NCBI RefSeq assembly: GCF_016924655.1
Contig: NZ_JAFFJU010000001.1
Location: forward strand, 1 to 64,000
Direction: 5' to 3'
Length of the DNA stretch: 64,000 bases
DNA from: Sphingomonas arenae
GTDB lineage: Bacteria; Pseudomonadota; Alphaproteobacteria; Sphingomonadales; Sphingomonadaceae
Part shown: positions 27,132 through 35,523 of the stretch, piece by piece
How positions within the stretch are numbered: position 1 is the first letter of the stretch
Layout: every line of letters starts with the position of its first letter
The notes under the pieces: model-generated
What the model saw: the letters and a program-made list of their open reading frames with translations, nothing else
What the model was told of the DNA's origin: nothing
The model's database searches: none
Program-made: the position numbers and the translations under genes

Positions 27132-28274
27132 ATGCATCAATTCGAGCTTACCGACGACCAACTCCAGATTCAGGAGATGGCGCGGCAGTTTACCGCTGCC
27201 GAAATCACGCCCAACGCGGGCGAGTGGGACGAGAAGCACATCTTCCCCAAGGACACGATCCGCAAAGCGGCGGAGCTCGGCTTTGGCGCCATCTACGTGT
27301 CGGAGGAAAGCGGCGGCATTGGGCTCGGCCGGCTCGAGGCCGCACTGATCATGGAAGCCATGGCCTACGGCTGCCCCTCCACCAGCGCGTTCATCTCGAT
27401 CCACAACATGGCGGCGTGGATGATTGACCGGTTCGGGTCGGACTCCGTCAAGCAGAAGTATCTTCCGTCTATGATCCCGATGGAGCGAATGGGCAGCTAT
27501 TGCCTCACCGAACCGTCGAGCGGATCAGACGCCGCAGCTCTCAAGACCAAGGCGGTTCTGGACGGCGACCATTATGTAGTCAGCGGCTCCAAGGCGTTCA
27601 TCTCCGGCGGCGGCGAGAACGACATCTATGTCACGATGGTCCGCACCGGTGCCGAGGGCCCAAAAGGCATCACCGCGCTGGTGATCGAGAAAGACATGCC
27701 CGGCGTCAGCTTTGGCGCGCAGGAGAAGAAGCTGGGCTGGCATTCGCAACCTACGGCCCAGGTCAACTTCGACGAGGTCCGCGTGCCCGTGGCAAACCGC
27801 GTCGGCGCGGAGGGCGAAGGCTTCCGCATCGCGATGATGGGCCTGGATGGCGGCCGCCTCAACATCGGCGCCTGCTCGCTCGGCGGTGCGCAGCGCTGCT
27901 TGGACGAGGCGATCGGCTACACCAAAACACGCAGCCAGTTCGGGCAGCAGCTCGCCGACTTCCAGAACACGCAATTCACTCTCGCCGATATGGAGACGGA
28001 ACTGCAGGCCGCCCGCTGGCTGCTCTACGTCGCCGCTGCCAAAGTCACCGCCAACGCGCCCGACAAGACCAAGTTCGCGGCCATGGCCAAGCGCCTCGCA
28101 ACGGATACTGGCTCCTCGGTGGTCGACCGCGCGCTGCAGCTGCACGGAGGCTACGGCTACCTGCAAGACTATCCGATCGAGCGTTTCTGGCGCGACCTCC
28201 GCGTCCACTCGATCCTGGAAGGCACCAACCAGATCATGCGCGTCATCACCGCTCGCGAGATGCTGAGGCAATGA
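27132..28274 (+). CDS. Acyl-CoA dehydrogenase, isobutyryl-CoA type
   Basis: A 380-residue FAD acyl-CoA dehydrogenase. MGSYCLTEPSSGSDAAALKTKA and AFISGGGENDIYVTMVRTG form the flavin/substrate cleft; catalytic Glu363 lies in LEGTNQIMR at the C-terminus, the position used by short-chain enzymes. SEESGGIGLGRLEAALIMEA and the location among valine-degradation genes point to isobutyryl-CoA dehydrogenase (ACAD8-like), which makes methacrylyl-CoA and hands electrons to ETF. Substrate is inferred from context. The ATG at 27132 follows a short divergent region. Confidence 0.9.
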   Translation: MHQFELTDDQLQIQEMARQFTAAEITPNAGEWDEKHIFPKDTIRKAAELGFGAIYVSEESGGIGLGRLEAALIMEAMAYGCPSTSAFISIHNMAAWMIDRFGSDSVKQKYLPSMIPMERMGSYCLTEPSSGSDAAALKTKAVLDGDHYVVSGSKAFISGGGENDIYVTMVRTGAEGPKGITALVIEKDMPGVSFGAQEKKLGWHSQPTAQVNFDEVRVPVANRVGAEGEGFRIAMMGLDGGRLNIGACSLGGAQRCLDEAIGYTKTRSQFGQQLADFQNTQFTLADMETELQAARWLLYVAAAKVTANAPDKTKFAAMAKRLATDTGSSVVDRALQLHGGYGYLQDYPIERFWRDLRVHSILEGTNQIMRVITAREMLRQ

Positions 28275-28285
28275 TCCACTTTCGC

Positions 28286-28376
28286 CGTCATTCCCGCAAA
28301 GGCGGGGATCCATCTCCCAACCTGATGATCTCGCAAGGCGGTTCGGAGTTGCCCCCCCACCTGCGCGGGAGTGATG
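28286..28376. repeat. Palindromic repeat (CGTCATTCCCGC family)
   Basis: CGTCATTCCCGCAAAGGCGGG (from 28286) and the reverse complement of CCCACCTGCGCGGGAGTGATG (to 28376) match closely, forming a 91-base imperfect palindrome in the acyl-CoA dehydrogenase to hydrolase gap. Confidence 0.7.
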
Positions 28377-28383
28377 TGGCTTG

Positions 28384-29442
28384 ATGACCTCCGACGTCCT
28401 CATCACCCGCGACGGCGGGCTCGGCCGGATCCGGCTGAATCGGCCCAAGGCGATCCATGCGCTCACCCGCGAGATGTGCGAGGCAATGAGCGAAGCGCTG
28501 CTCGCCTGGCGCACGGACGAGGCCATCCAGGCCGTGGTCATCGATCATGCCGAGGGCCGCGGCTTCTGCGCCGGCGGTGATGTGGTGATGCTCGCCCGCA
28601 GCGGAGCGGCCGATGGTGCCGACGCGCGTGCCTTCTTCCATGCGGAATACCGCCTCAATCACCTACTATTCACTTACGACAAGCCGACCGTCGCCATCAT
28701 GGACGGCATCACGATGGGCGGCGGGGTCGGTATCTCCCTGCCCTGCCAGGTCCGGGTCGCGACGGAAAACACTCGACTGGCCATGCCGGAGACAGGCATC
28801 GGCCTATTCCCCGACGTCGGTGGGGGCTGGTACCTCTCGCGCCTGCCCGGCCGCGTGGGCCAATTCATGGCGCTGACCGGTGCGCGCCTGGACGGGGCCG
28901 AGTGCAAGTATCTCGGCCTTGCGACCCACTATGTCGAACAGGCGAGCCTGCCCGACTTGCTGGACCGGCTCGCCAAGACGCCGGGCCGCGCCGCGGGTGC
29001 GGTCGGCGCCTTCGGAGGCACCACGCCAGAAGCCCGGATCGAGAAGAACCTTCCTGCCATCGCCAAGCTGTTCGCGTCCGACCAACTCGAGGACGTGGTC
29101 GCGGCTCTCGAAGCTGAAGAAACGGACTGGGCGCAGACGGAGCTTGCCACGCTCAAATCCAAGAGCCCCTTGTCCTGCAAGGTCTCGCTGCGCCTGCTCG
29201 CCGAAGGGGCGGCGCGCGCGTCCTTCGAGGACGAGATGCGCGCCGAATATGCGCTCGCCAGCCACGTCGTGCAGACCCACGACTTCATCGAGGGTGTTCG
29301 CGCGCTGCTGATCGACAAGGACAACGCGCCCCGCTGGATGCCGGCCGTGCCGGAAGCGGTGCTCGATGAGACGCTCGACCAGCTTTTCGCGCCCCTACCG
29401 CCCGGCGAGGAGTGGACGGCGTTTCCGGACGTTTCCCGTTGA
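28384..29442 (+). CDS. 3-hydroxyisobutyryl-CoA hydrolase (enoyl-CoA hydratase/isomerase fold)
   Basis: A 352-residue crotonase-fold enzyme, longer than enoyl-CoA hydratases, as HIBCH proteins are. [49 protein letters not shown] and [20 protein letters not shown] are the family blocks; the extended C-terminal part (from about residue 220) contains [15 protein letters not shown]. It removes CoA from 3-hydroxyisobutyryl-CoA, making free 3-hydroxyisobutyrate for MmsB. ATG 28384 is used; the preceding TTG 28381 is in frame but weaker. A 109-base gap containing a palindromic repeat separates it from the acyl-CoA dehydrogenase. Confidence 0.92.
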   Translation: MTSDVLITRDGGLGRIRLNRPKAIHALTREMCEAMSEALLAWRTDEAIQAVVIDHAEGRGFCAGGDVVMLARSGAADGADARAFFHAEYRLNHLLFTYDKPTVAIMDGITMGGGVGISLPCQVRVATENTRLAMPETGIGLFPDVGGGWYLSRLPGRVGQFMALTGARLDGAECKYLGLATHYVEQASLPDLLDRLAKTPGRAAGAVGAFGGTTPEARIEKNLPAIAKLFASDQLEDVVAALEAEETDWAQTELATLKSKSPLSCKVSLRLLAEGAARASFEDEMRAEYALASHVVQTHDFIEGVRALLIDKDNAPRWMPAVPEAVLDETLDQLFAPLPPGEEWTAFPDVSR

Positions 29443-29448
29443 GCATTC

Positions 29449-29521
29449 TTCGACAAGCTCCTTCAAAGCAACTCAGGACGGGCGTGAGCGCGCCATCTGC
29501 GCTCACGTTGAGCCTGTCGAA
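29449..29521. repeat. Palindromic repeat with strong inner hairpin
   Basis: TTCGACAAGCTC (29449-29460) and GAGCCTGTCGAA (29510-29521) form outer arms; CGTGAGCGC (29483-29491) and GCGCTCACG (29499-29507) form a perfect 9-bp inner stem. It lies in the 115-base gap before the enoyl-CoA hydratase. Confidence 0.72.
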
Positions 29522-29557
29522 CCGTGCGCTAGAGCTGACCTCCCTGCTGGAGACACA

Positions 29558-30334
29558 ATGACCACCTTCAACACCATCCTCGTCGAACAGCGCGAGGCCG
29601 TCACGCTCGTGACGCTCGACCGCCCGCAGGCGCTGAACGCCCTCAACAGCGAAGTTCTACGCGAGCTCATCGCTGCCTTTGCCGCCTATGACGCGGACGT
29701 CTCTCAGCGCTGCCTGGTCCTGACCGGCTCCGAGAAGGCCTTTGCCGCGGGCGCCGACATCAAGGAGATGTCGAGCCAGAACTTCGCCGACATGTACGCC
29801 AGCGACTTCTTCGCCGGCTGGGAGAAAGTCACCGCCACCCGCAAACCCTGGATCGCGGCCGTGAGCGGCTTCGCGCTCGGCGGCGGGTGCGAGGTGGCGA
29901 TGATGGCCGACTTCATCATCGCGGCGGACACGGCCAGGTTCGGACAGCCCGAGATCAAGCTTGGCGTCACTCCCGGCATGGGCGGCTCACAGCGGCTGAC
30001 CCTTGCGATCGGCAAGGCGAAGGCGATGGAGATGTGCCTGACCGGCCGGATGATGGGTGCCGAGGAGGCCGAAAAGACCGGTCTGGTGGCCCGCATCGTG
30101 CCCGCCGCGAGCCTGCTCAACGAAGCGCTCAAGACCGCGGCCGATATCGCTGCAATGCCCCCGCTCGCCGCCATCGCTGTCAAGGAAATGGTGAATGGCG
30201 CCTTCGAACAGAGCCTGGCCCAAGGCATCCGCTTCGAACGCCGCCTGTTCCACGGGCTGTTCGGAACCGAGGACCAGAAGGAAGGCATGGCTGCATTCGT
30301 CGACAAGCGGCCTGGGCAGTGGAAGGGCAGATAG
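29558..30334 (+). CDS. Enoyl-CoA hydratase
   Basis: A 258-residue crotonase. Both catalytic glutamates are present: Glu112 in [13 protein letters not shown] and Glu132 in [15 protein letters not shown], so hydratase activity is expected. In this cluster it would hydrate methacrylyl-CoA to 3-hydroxyisobutyryl-CoA, between the acyl-CoA dehydrogenase and the hydrolase; it may also serve fatty-acid oxidation. ATG 29558 is chosen because CTGGAGACACA gives a good ribosome-binding site and the protein then begins in family style; upstream in-frame sequence runs through the previous gene and the repeat. Confidence 0.93.
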   Translation: MTTFNTILVEQREAVTLVTLDRPQALNALNSEVLRELIAAFAAYDADVSQRCLVLTGSEKAFAAGADIKEMSSQNFADMYASDFFAGWEKVTATRKPWIAAVSGFALGGGCEVAMMADFIIAADTARFGQPEIKLGVTPGMGGSQRLTLAIGKAKAMEMCLTGRMMGAEEAEKTGLVARIVPAASLLNEALKTAADIAAMPPLAAIAVKEMVNGAFEQSLAQGIRFERRLFHGLFGTEDQKEGMAAFVDKRPGQWKGR

Positions 30335-30341
30335 AACATCC

Positions 30342-30423
30342 GGCACCCCGGGCTTGACCCGGGGTCAGCCTTCCTTCTTTCACTTCGGCAGAAAAGGAAG
30401 ATGCCGGACCAGGTCCAGCATCA
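30342..30423. repeat. Palindromic intergenic repeat (GGGCTTGACCC family)
   Basis: CACCCCGGGCTTGACCCGGGG (from about 30344) and GATGCCGGACCAGGTCCAGC (30400-30419) are imperfect inverted arms, 82 bases in all, between the hydratase stop and the ribosome-binding site of mmsB. Same family as 22554-22634. Confidence 0.65.
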
Positions 30424-30433
30424 CGGAGGTACT

Positions 30434-31330
30434 ATGCCACGCGTAGCGTTCATCGGACTCGGAAACATGGGCGGCGGGATGGCCGCGAACCTGGCGAAGG
30501 CTGGGAATGAGGTCCGCGCCTTCGATCTTTCAGAAACCGCCCTCACCAAGGCCGAGGAACGTGGCTGCTCTCGCGCTGAGGACGCCGCTGCTGCGGTGCA
30601 GGACGCCGACGCCGTCATCGCCATGCTCCCGGCGGGCAAGCATGTCGCTGAGGTCTTCCGCTCCTCCGTCTTCGGCAAGGCCCCAGCCAGTGCGATCCTG
30701 ATCGACTGCTCGACCATCGACGTCGACACCGCTCGCAAGATCGAGGCGGAGGCCCAGCAGCAGGGCTACACCATGGTCGACGCGCCCGTCTCCGGCGGCA
30801 TTGCGGCGGCGGAAGCGGGCACCCTCACCTTCATGGTCGGCGGAAACACGGACGGCTTCGAACGTGCTCGCTCCTATCTCGAGCAGATGGGCAAGGCGGT
30901 CATCCATGCCGGGGACAGCGGCGCGGGCCAGGCGGCCAAGATCGTCAACAACATGCTGCTCGGCGTCACCATGGCAGGCACATGCGAGGCGTTTGTCCTC
31001 GCCCAGAAGCTAGGGCTCGACCCGCAGGTCTTCTTCGACATTTCTTCCAAGGCATCGGGCCAGAGCTGGTCCATGACCTCCTACTGCCCCTTGCCAGGGG
31101 TCGGTCCGGAGACACCGGCAGACCGCAACTACGACGGCGGCTTCGCGGCCGCACTAATGTTGAAGGACTTGAAGCTGGCAATGGAGGCCGCCCAATCGGT
31201 CGGCGCCTACACGCCCATGGGGGGCGAGGCGGAGGAGCTCTACCAGCGCTTCGTCGAGCGTGGCGGCGCTGCCAAGGACTTTTCCGCGCTCATCAAGATG
31301 ATCGACGATAGCTGGACGCCGCCGGCCTGA
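30434..31330 (+). CDS. mmsB: 3-hydroxyisobutyrate dehydrogenase
   Basis: A 298-residue beta-hydroxyacid dehydrogenase. The NAD-binding motif AFIGLGNMGGGMAANLAKAG opens the protein, the substrate motif TMVDAPVSGGIAAAEAGTL lies near residue 115-135, and the catalytic lysine is in GAGQAAKIVNNML near residue 170. DGGFAAALMLKDLKLAM is the family's C-terminal block. It oxidises 3-hydroxyisobutyrate to methylmalonate semialdehyde, the substrate of MmsA upstream. ATG 30434 has GGAGGT upstream; an in-frame GTG-like start in the repeat at 30401 is rejected. Completes the cluster. Confidence 0.95.
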   Translation: MPRVAFIGLGNMGGGMAANLAKAGNEVRAFDLSETALTKAEERGCSRAEDAAAAVQDADAVIAMLPAGKHVAEVFRSSVFGKAPASAILIDCSTIDVDTARKIEAEAQQQGYTMVDAPVSGGIAAAEAGTLTFMVGGNTDGFERARSYLEQMGKAVIHAGDSGAGQAAKIVNNMLLGVTMAGTCEAFVLAQKLGLDPQVFFDISSKASGQSWSMTSYCPLPGVGPETPADRNYDGGFAAALMLKDLKLAMEAAQSVGAYTPMGGEAEELYQRFVERGGAAKDFSALIKMIDDSWTPPA

Positions 31331-31385
31331 CTTGGCAACCTAGGCGAGTCCGGATGGTTCACACCGTCCTCAATCAGGAGCCACC

Positions 31386-31928
31386 ATGAAGAAGCTGTTG
31401 CTCGTTGCCGCCATGACCGCCCTTGCTGCCTGCAGTCAGGAAGGGGACTCCAACCAGGCGTTGGCGGACGCGAACAGCAGTGGAAACGAGGCGACCGCCG
31501 CAGTCGAGAATGCGATCAAGCAGTCGAACGCGACACCGCTCCAGAAGGAGCAGGCCCTCGCGTTGATGAAGGAGCGACACGACAATTACGAGCGGATCGG
31601 CAAGGCGATGCGCCAGGCCAAGCAGGGGCTGGACACGAACAACCTCCAGGCTGTTCGAGAGGCTGCCGCCACCATCGATGAGCTCGCTCCAAAGGCCGAA
31701 AGCTGGTTCCCGGCCGGCACGGGTCCGGATGTAGGCAAGACCGAGGCTCGCGCCGAGATCTGGCAGCAGCCGCGGGAATTTGCCGCTGGCATGGCCGAGT
31801 TCCGCCGCGCGGCGGCGCAGTTCAACCAGGTTGCAGCAGGCAGCGACGTGAACGCCATCAAGGCCGCTCACGCGAATCTCGGCAAGACTTGCAAGAGCTG
31901 CCATGACCGATTCCGCCTCGAAGACTGA
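31386..31928 (+). CDS. Lipoprotein cytochrome c' (class II, c556-like)
   Basis: A 180-residue periplasmic heme protein. The N-terminus carries a lipoprotein-type signal with ALAAC (Cys16). The body is helical (ATPLQKEQALALMKERHDNYERI and following), and the heme is bound by Cys169, Cys172 and His173 in the C-terminal CKSCHDRFR, the class II cytochrome c layout. Such proteins bind NO or carry electrons. The stop overlaps the start of a cytochrome b gene by 26 bases, so the two probably form one electron-transfer unit. AGGAG precedes the ATG. Confidence 0.9.
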   Translation: MKKLLLVAAMTALAACSQEGDSNQALADANSSGNEATAAVENAIKQSNATPLQKEQALALMKERHDNYERIGKAMRQAKQGLDTNNLQAVREAAATIDELAPKAESWFPAGTGPDVGKTEARAEIWQQPREFAAGMAEFRRAAAQFNQVAAGSDVNAIKAAHANLGKTCKSCHDRFRLED

Positions 31929-32604
31929 GGTACAGGTTGCGGATACTGCGCTGGCGGTGCCCGTCTGGGACTGGCCGGTACGGTTGGTGCACTGGAGCCT
32001 GGTCGTCCTGATCGTTTTCAGCTGGTGGTCGGCAGAGAATGACGCCATCGCCTGGCACCTGTGGTCCGGCTACGCCGTGCTGTTTCTCCTGCTGTTCCGC
32101 ATTACATGGGGGTTCCTCGGCAGTTCCACCGCGCGCTTCTCTTCCTTCGTCCGCGGTCCGGGCACGTTGCTGCACTACTTGCGCGAGCCCGGCAGCTGGC
32201 GGGCTGTTGGCCATACGCCGCTGGGTGCGCTGAGCGTCATCGCGCTCCTGTCTCTGGTGCTGGTCCAGGTCGGCCTCGGGCTCCTCCTGTCCGATGAGGA
32301 CGGCATCATCTCTGCGCCGCTTAATCGGTTTGTCAGCTTCGATACGGCGGAGGCCGCCCACGACCTGCACGAGGCGCTGTTCAACGTGCTGCTCGCCCTC
32401 GTCGCGCTGCATGTCGCTGCCATCATCTTCTATCGGCTCCGCGGAAAGCGCCTGGTTGGTGCCATGATCCGGGGCACGGCCGCGCTGCCCGCAGGAACGG
32501 AGGGCATGGTACCAGCCGATGCAGGCCGGCTGGTCATCAGCGTGGCGATTGCGGGAGCCCTCACCTTATGGATCGTCGCAGGCCTGCCGCCGCTCAGCCC
32601 TTGA
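31903..32604 (+). CDS. Cytochrome b561-family membrane protein
   Basis: A 233-residue di-heme cytochrome b with four main hydrophobic segments. VWDWPVRLVHWSLVVLIVFS opens it, with a heme-ligand histidine; AWHLWSGYAVLFLLLFRITW, AAHDLHEALFNVLLALVALH and the following HVAAIIFYRL supply others. The family (YodB/COG3658) transfers electrons across the inner membrane. Overlap with the cytochrome c' gene suggests that it exchanges electrons with that lipoprotein. A final hydrophobic segment (VISVAIAGALTLWIVAGL) ends the protein. Confidence 0.9.
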   Translation: MTDSASKTEVQVADTALAVPVWDWPVRLVHWSLVVLIVFSWWSAENDAIAWHLWSGYAVLFLLLFRITWGFLGSSTARFSSFVRGPGTLLHYLREPGSWRAVGHTPLGALSVIALLSLVLVQVGLGLLLSDEDGIISAPLNRFVSFDTAEAAHDLHEALFNVLLALVALHVAAIIFYRLRGKRLVGAMIRGTAALPAGTEGMVPADAGRLVISVAIAGALTLWIVAGLPPLSP

Positions 32605-32626
32605 GTCTTCGCTGCGGCGGCGCCAC

Positions 32627-33208
32627 ATGCCGCGCATGCTGATCGAAGTCGAACCGACCCCAAACCCGTCCACCCGCAAGTTCCTGCCGGGCACCACCGT
32701 CATGGAAGCGGGCAGCCGCGACTTCCCGTCGGCGGAGACCGCCACCGCCTCCCCGCTCGCCGAAGCGCTGTTCGCCACGGGCGAGGTCGAAGGAGTTTTC
32801 TTCGGGCGTGACTTCATCAGCGTGACCGCTCAGCCGAACGTCGACTGGCGTGGCCTGGAGGTCGACGTTCTTCAAATCCTGCTCGACCATTTCTCCAGCG
32901 GAGCACCGCTGTTCCGCGCCGGCACCGCCGAGGGCATTCACATCGCCGACGCACCGGCGTTCGCGGAGGATCCCGAGGATGCTGACATCATCGACCAGAT
33001 CAAGGAACTGATCGAAACCCGCGTAAGGCCGGCCGTCGCCCAAGATGGCGGCGACATCATCTATCGTGGCTACAAGGACCGCACGCTTTACCTGCAGATG
33101 CAGGGGGCCTGCTCGGGTTGCCCCTCCTCCACGATTACCCTGAAGCGCGGCATCGAAGGCCTGATCCGTCACTACGTGCCCGAGGTGGAATCGGTCGAGG
33201 CCATCTAG
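32627..33208 (+). CDS. NifU/Nfu-type iron-sulfur cluster scaffold
   Basis: A 193-residue Nfu protein. The N-terminal domain (IEVEPTPNPSTRKFLPGTTV) is the alphaproteobacterial/mitochondrial Nfu_N domain; the C-terminal NifU domain holds Cys162 and Cys165 in GACSGCPSSTITLKRGIE, which bind a bridging [4Fe-4S] cluster, and RPAVAQDGGDIIYRG. It delivers clusters to targets such as lipoyl synthase and aconitase. ATG 32627 or 32636 are both possible; neither has a strong ribosome-binding site. The 3' side leads to tsaB, 81 bases away. Confidence 0.93.
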   Translation: MPRMLIEVEPTPNPSTRKFLPGTTVMEAGSRDFPSAETATASPLAEALFATGEVEGVFFGRDFISVTAQPNVDWRGLEVDVLQILLDHFSSGAPLFRAGTAEGIHIADAPAFAEDPEDADIIDQIKELIETRVRPAVAQDGGDIIYRGYKDRTLYLQMQGACSGCPSSTITLKRGIEGLIRHYVPEVESVEAI

Positions 33209-33289
33209 GCCGCCGCCACAAGTGAACGCGGGCCTTGCCCCGGCCTTCAACCTGTGCACCACTATCGACTTCGTCCGCTGGGAGAGCCG

Positions 33290-33901
33290 ATGATCCTCGC
33301 GCTGGACACGTCCACCGCCGCCTGCACGGCCGCCCTGTTCGACGCAGGGGGCGCGCTCGTCGACTCACGCGACGAGGTGATTGGGCGCGGGCACGCGGAA
33401 CGCCTTGTCCCGATGATCGAGGACCTGCTCCAGGGGCGCACGGCCGAGGTCATCCTTGTCGGTTGTGGTCCCGGCAGCTTCACGGGCCTTCGGGTCGGGA
33501 TTGCCGCTGCCCAGGGGCTGGCGATCGGGTGGAGCGCCGAGTTGCACGGCATGTCGTCACTGGCCCTGCTCGCTGCCGCTGCGCCGGGCACCGGTCCGGT
33601 CGCAACCGCGGTCAACGGAGGTCATGGAGAGCTGTTCGTACAGGAGTTCAATCGTGATCCGTCAGGCGTCTCAGGGCCCTTGATGAACTTGCCTCCGCAG
33701 CGCGCTGCAACAGCCATCCAGACACACCTCGTGGTCGGGTCGGGTGCCAGGGCGCTGGTCGAAGCACGCGGCTATGGCGAGGCCATCGATCTCCTGCCCA
33801 GTGCATCCGTGGCAATGGCCGTGCCGGATCACCTCCGGTCGCTCCGCCCTCAGCCGGCCTATGCTCGCGCCCCCGATGCGCGACCCAGAGCCGCCGCATG
33901 A
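33290..33901 (+). CDS. tsaB: tRNA threonylcarbamoyladenosine biosynthesis protein TsaB
   Basis: A 203-residue protein of the ASKHA fold that partners TsaD in making t6A37 of ANN-decoding tRNAs. MILALDTSTAACTAALFD is the conserved first strand, with GRGHAERLVPMIEDLL and VGCGPGSFTGLRVGIAAAQG the family signatures. ATG 33290 gives the canonical start; upstream in-frame sequence is not conserved-looking. Its stop overlaps the rimI start (ATGA), the usual tsaB-rimI pairing. The C-terminal part (from about residue 110) is less recognisable but spans normal length. Confidence 0.95.
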   Translation: MILALDTSTAACTAALFDAGGALVDSRDEVIGRGHAERLVPMIEDLLQGRTAEVILVGCGPGSFTGLRVGIAAAQGLAIGWSAELHGMSSLALLAAAAPGTGPVATAVNGGHGELFVQEFNRDPSGVSGPLMNLPPQRAATAIQTHLVVGSGARALVEARGYGEAIDLLPSASVAMAVPDHLRSLRPQPAYARAPDARPRAAA

Positions 33902-34395
33902 GGACGGTAGAGTCCTCCATATCGATCGGGCTGACGAGAGCCAGCGGCGAGGACCTCGACGACGTCATGCAGGTCATGGCGGCCGCTTTCGAGCCGTCCT
34001 TTGGCGAAGCCTGGACGCGAGCCCAATGCGCTGGGATCCTTCCGATGAGCGGGGTTGAACTCACGCTCGCGAAACACGAGGGAAAGGCCGTCGGCTTCGC
34101 GTTGACCCGCCAGGTTGCAGCTGAAGCAGAGCTGCTGCTGCTTGCCGTCCATCCGGATGGGCGCGGACGCGGCGTGGGCAGCGCCTTGTTGACGCAGTTC
34201 ATCCGTCAAGGCCGGGAAGCGGGACTGCACCGTCTCCATCTTGAGGTCCGTGAAAGCAATCCCGCAGTGTCCCTTTATTCCCGTCATCTTTTCATCGTCG
34301 AAGGACGCCGCCCGAAATATTATCGGGGGGCCGACGGCCAATTTCATGATGCGTTGACCATGGCACGCTCCATTGTGTCGAATACGGCCGGCTGA
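33898..34395 (+). CDS. rimI: Ribosomal-protein-alanine N-acetyltransferase-like GNAT protein
   Basis: A 165-residue GNAT acetyltransferase. The acetyl-CoA loop is in LAVHPDGRGRGVGSALLTQF, and LHLEVRESNPAVSLYSRHLF followed by GRRPKYYRG is characteristic of RimI, which acetylates the N-terminus of ribosomal protein S18. Coupled translation with tsaB (4-base overlap) supports the name. Length fits the family. It is slightly divergent at the N-terminus, so another small acetyltransferase role remains possible. Confidence 0.88.
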   Translation: MRTVESSISIGLTRASGEDLDDVMQVMAAAFEPSFGEAWTRAQCAGILPMSGVELTLAKHEGKAVGFALTRQVAAEAELLLLAVHPDGRGRGVGSALLTQFIRQGREAGLHRLHLEVRESNPAVSLYSRHLFIVEGRRPKYYRGADGQFHDALTMARSIVSNTAG

Positions 34396-34490
34396 CCGCT
34401 GGAGCTTGCACCGGCACTGTTGCAGTTCTAGAGCGAAGTGGTGGGGGAGTTGTGTCACCAACCCCGCTACTTTTGCTCGGGACAACTTCA

Positions 34491-34922
34491 ATGAATGACA
34501 ACGAAAATTCTCAGGAAACCCTGATTACGCTGACGGCCGACATCGTTGCCGCTCACGTCAGCAACAATAGCGTAGCGGTCAACGACCTTCCCCAACTGAT
34601 CCAGAATGTGCATTCCGCACTGTCTGGTCTTGGTGCTCAACCTGCTGCACCCGAAGCCAAGCCGGAGCCCAAGGTTCCGATCCGCTCGTCGGTGAAGCCG
34701 GATTATATCGTCTGCCTGGAAGACGGGAAAAAGCTGAAGATGCTGAAGCGGCATCTCATGACCCACTACAACATGACGCCGGATCAATACCGGCAGAAAT
34801 GGGGTCTATCGGCCGATTACCCGATGGTTGCTCCGAACTATGCGGAGCAGCGCCGCACGCTGGCCAAGTCGATTGGCCTCGGAACAAAGCGGAAGCGCAC
34901 GGGCGGCCGGGCCCGCTCGTAG
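34491..34922 (+). CDS. MucR/Ros family zinc-finger transcriptional regulator
   Basis: A 143-residue regulator. LTADIVAAHVSNNSVAVNDL is the MucR oligomerisation/N-terminal motif; the C-terminal domain has Cys75, Asp78, His88 and His92 in CLEDGKKLKMLKRHLMTHY, so zinc is held by Cys-Asp-His-His rather than two cysteines, as in several MucR relatives. NMTPDQYRQKWGLSADYPMV and VAPNYAEQRRTLAKSIGLG follow. MucR proteins bind AT-rich sites and control surface polysaccharide, motility and cell-cycle genes. A stand-alone gene; 95 upstream bases hold its promoter, which I cannot delimit. Confidence 0.93.
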   Translation: MNDNENSQETLITLTADIVAAHVSNNSVAVNDLPQLIQNVHSALSGLGAQPAAPEAKPEPKVPIRSSVKPDYIVCLEDGKKLKMLKRHLMTHYNMTPDQYRQKWGLSADYPMVAPNYAEQRRTLAKSIGLGTKRKRTGGRARS

Positions 34923-34936
34923 AAGCATTGCAAATC

Positions 34937-34994
34937 CCGGGCTCGGCACGTCGGCTCTCCCGATCGGGAAGATGGCTGACAGCTCCGAGCCCGG
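34937..34994. repeat. 10-bp perfect inverted repeat between mucR and fur
   Basis: CCGGGCTCGG (34937-34946) and CCGAGCCCGG (34985-34994) are perfect inverted repeats 38 bases apart, with the palindrome CCCGATCGGG between them. It lies 15 bases past the mucR stop. No T-run follows, so it may be an mRNA 3'-end structure or a protein site. Confidence 0.6.
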
Positions 34995-35057
34995 AAGCGC
35001 CTCCGCGCCGCATCTTCCTCTTTGACCTCGGCTGAACAGCGCCCTACCTTCGTGCCC

Positions 35058-35480
35058 ATGCATCGCACCATCGACATCGAAGCCCTCTGCGCCGAGAAAG
35101 GGCTGCGGATCACCGAGCAGCGCAAGACCATTGCGCGCATCATCTCGGAAGCCGAAGATCATCCCGATGTCGAGACACTGCATGAGCGGGCCTCGGCCGT
35201 GGACCCCAAGATCTCCATTGCAACGGTTTATCGGACGGTTCGCCTGTTCGAGGAAGCCGGCATCCTCGAGCGGCACGAGTTCGGGGACGGCCGATCCCGC
35301 TACGAAGCGGTGACGGACGATCATCATGATCATCTTATCGACGTCGAAACCGGACAGGTCATCGAATTCCATGACGAAGAGCTCGAGAACCTGAAGAAGA
35401 AGGTCGCCGAGCGCCTCGGCTTCCGCCTGGTCGACCATCGCATGGAGCTTTACGGCGTCGCTCTCGACCGCAGCCGCTAG
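35058..35480 (+). CDS. fur: Fur family transcriptional regulator
   Basis: A 140-residue metal-responsive repressor. The winged-helix N-terminal domain has LRITEQRKTIARIISEAEDH and ISIATVYRTVRLFEEAGIL; the metal site HHDH (residues 89-92) and EFHDEELENLKKKVAERLGF form the dimerisation domain. The CxxC pair of E. coli Fur is absent, as is usual in alphaproteobacterial Fur/Mur proteins. It senses Fe(II) or Mn(II). ATG 35058 is preferred over the in-frame TTG 35022. Whether it is Fur or Mur in function cannot be decided from sequence. Confidence 0.92.
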   Translation: MHRTIDIEALCAEKGLRITEQRKTIARIISEAEDHPDVETLHERASAVDPKISIATVYRTVRLFEEAGILERHEFGDGRSRYEAVTDDHHDHLIDVETGQVIEFHDEELENLKKKVAERLGFRLVDHRMELYGVALDRSR

Positions 35481-35523
35481 GCCACATTCTCCCCTGCTCG
35501 CTTTCTTCCGGCTGCAGGCCATC

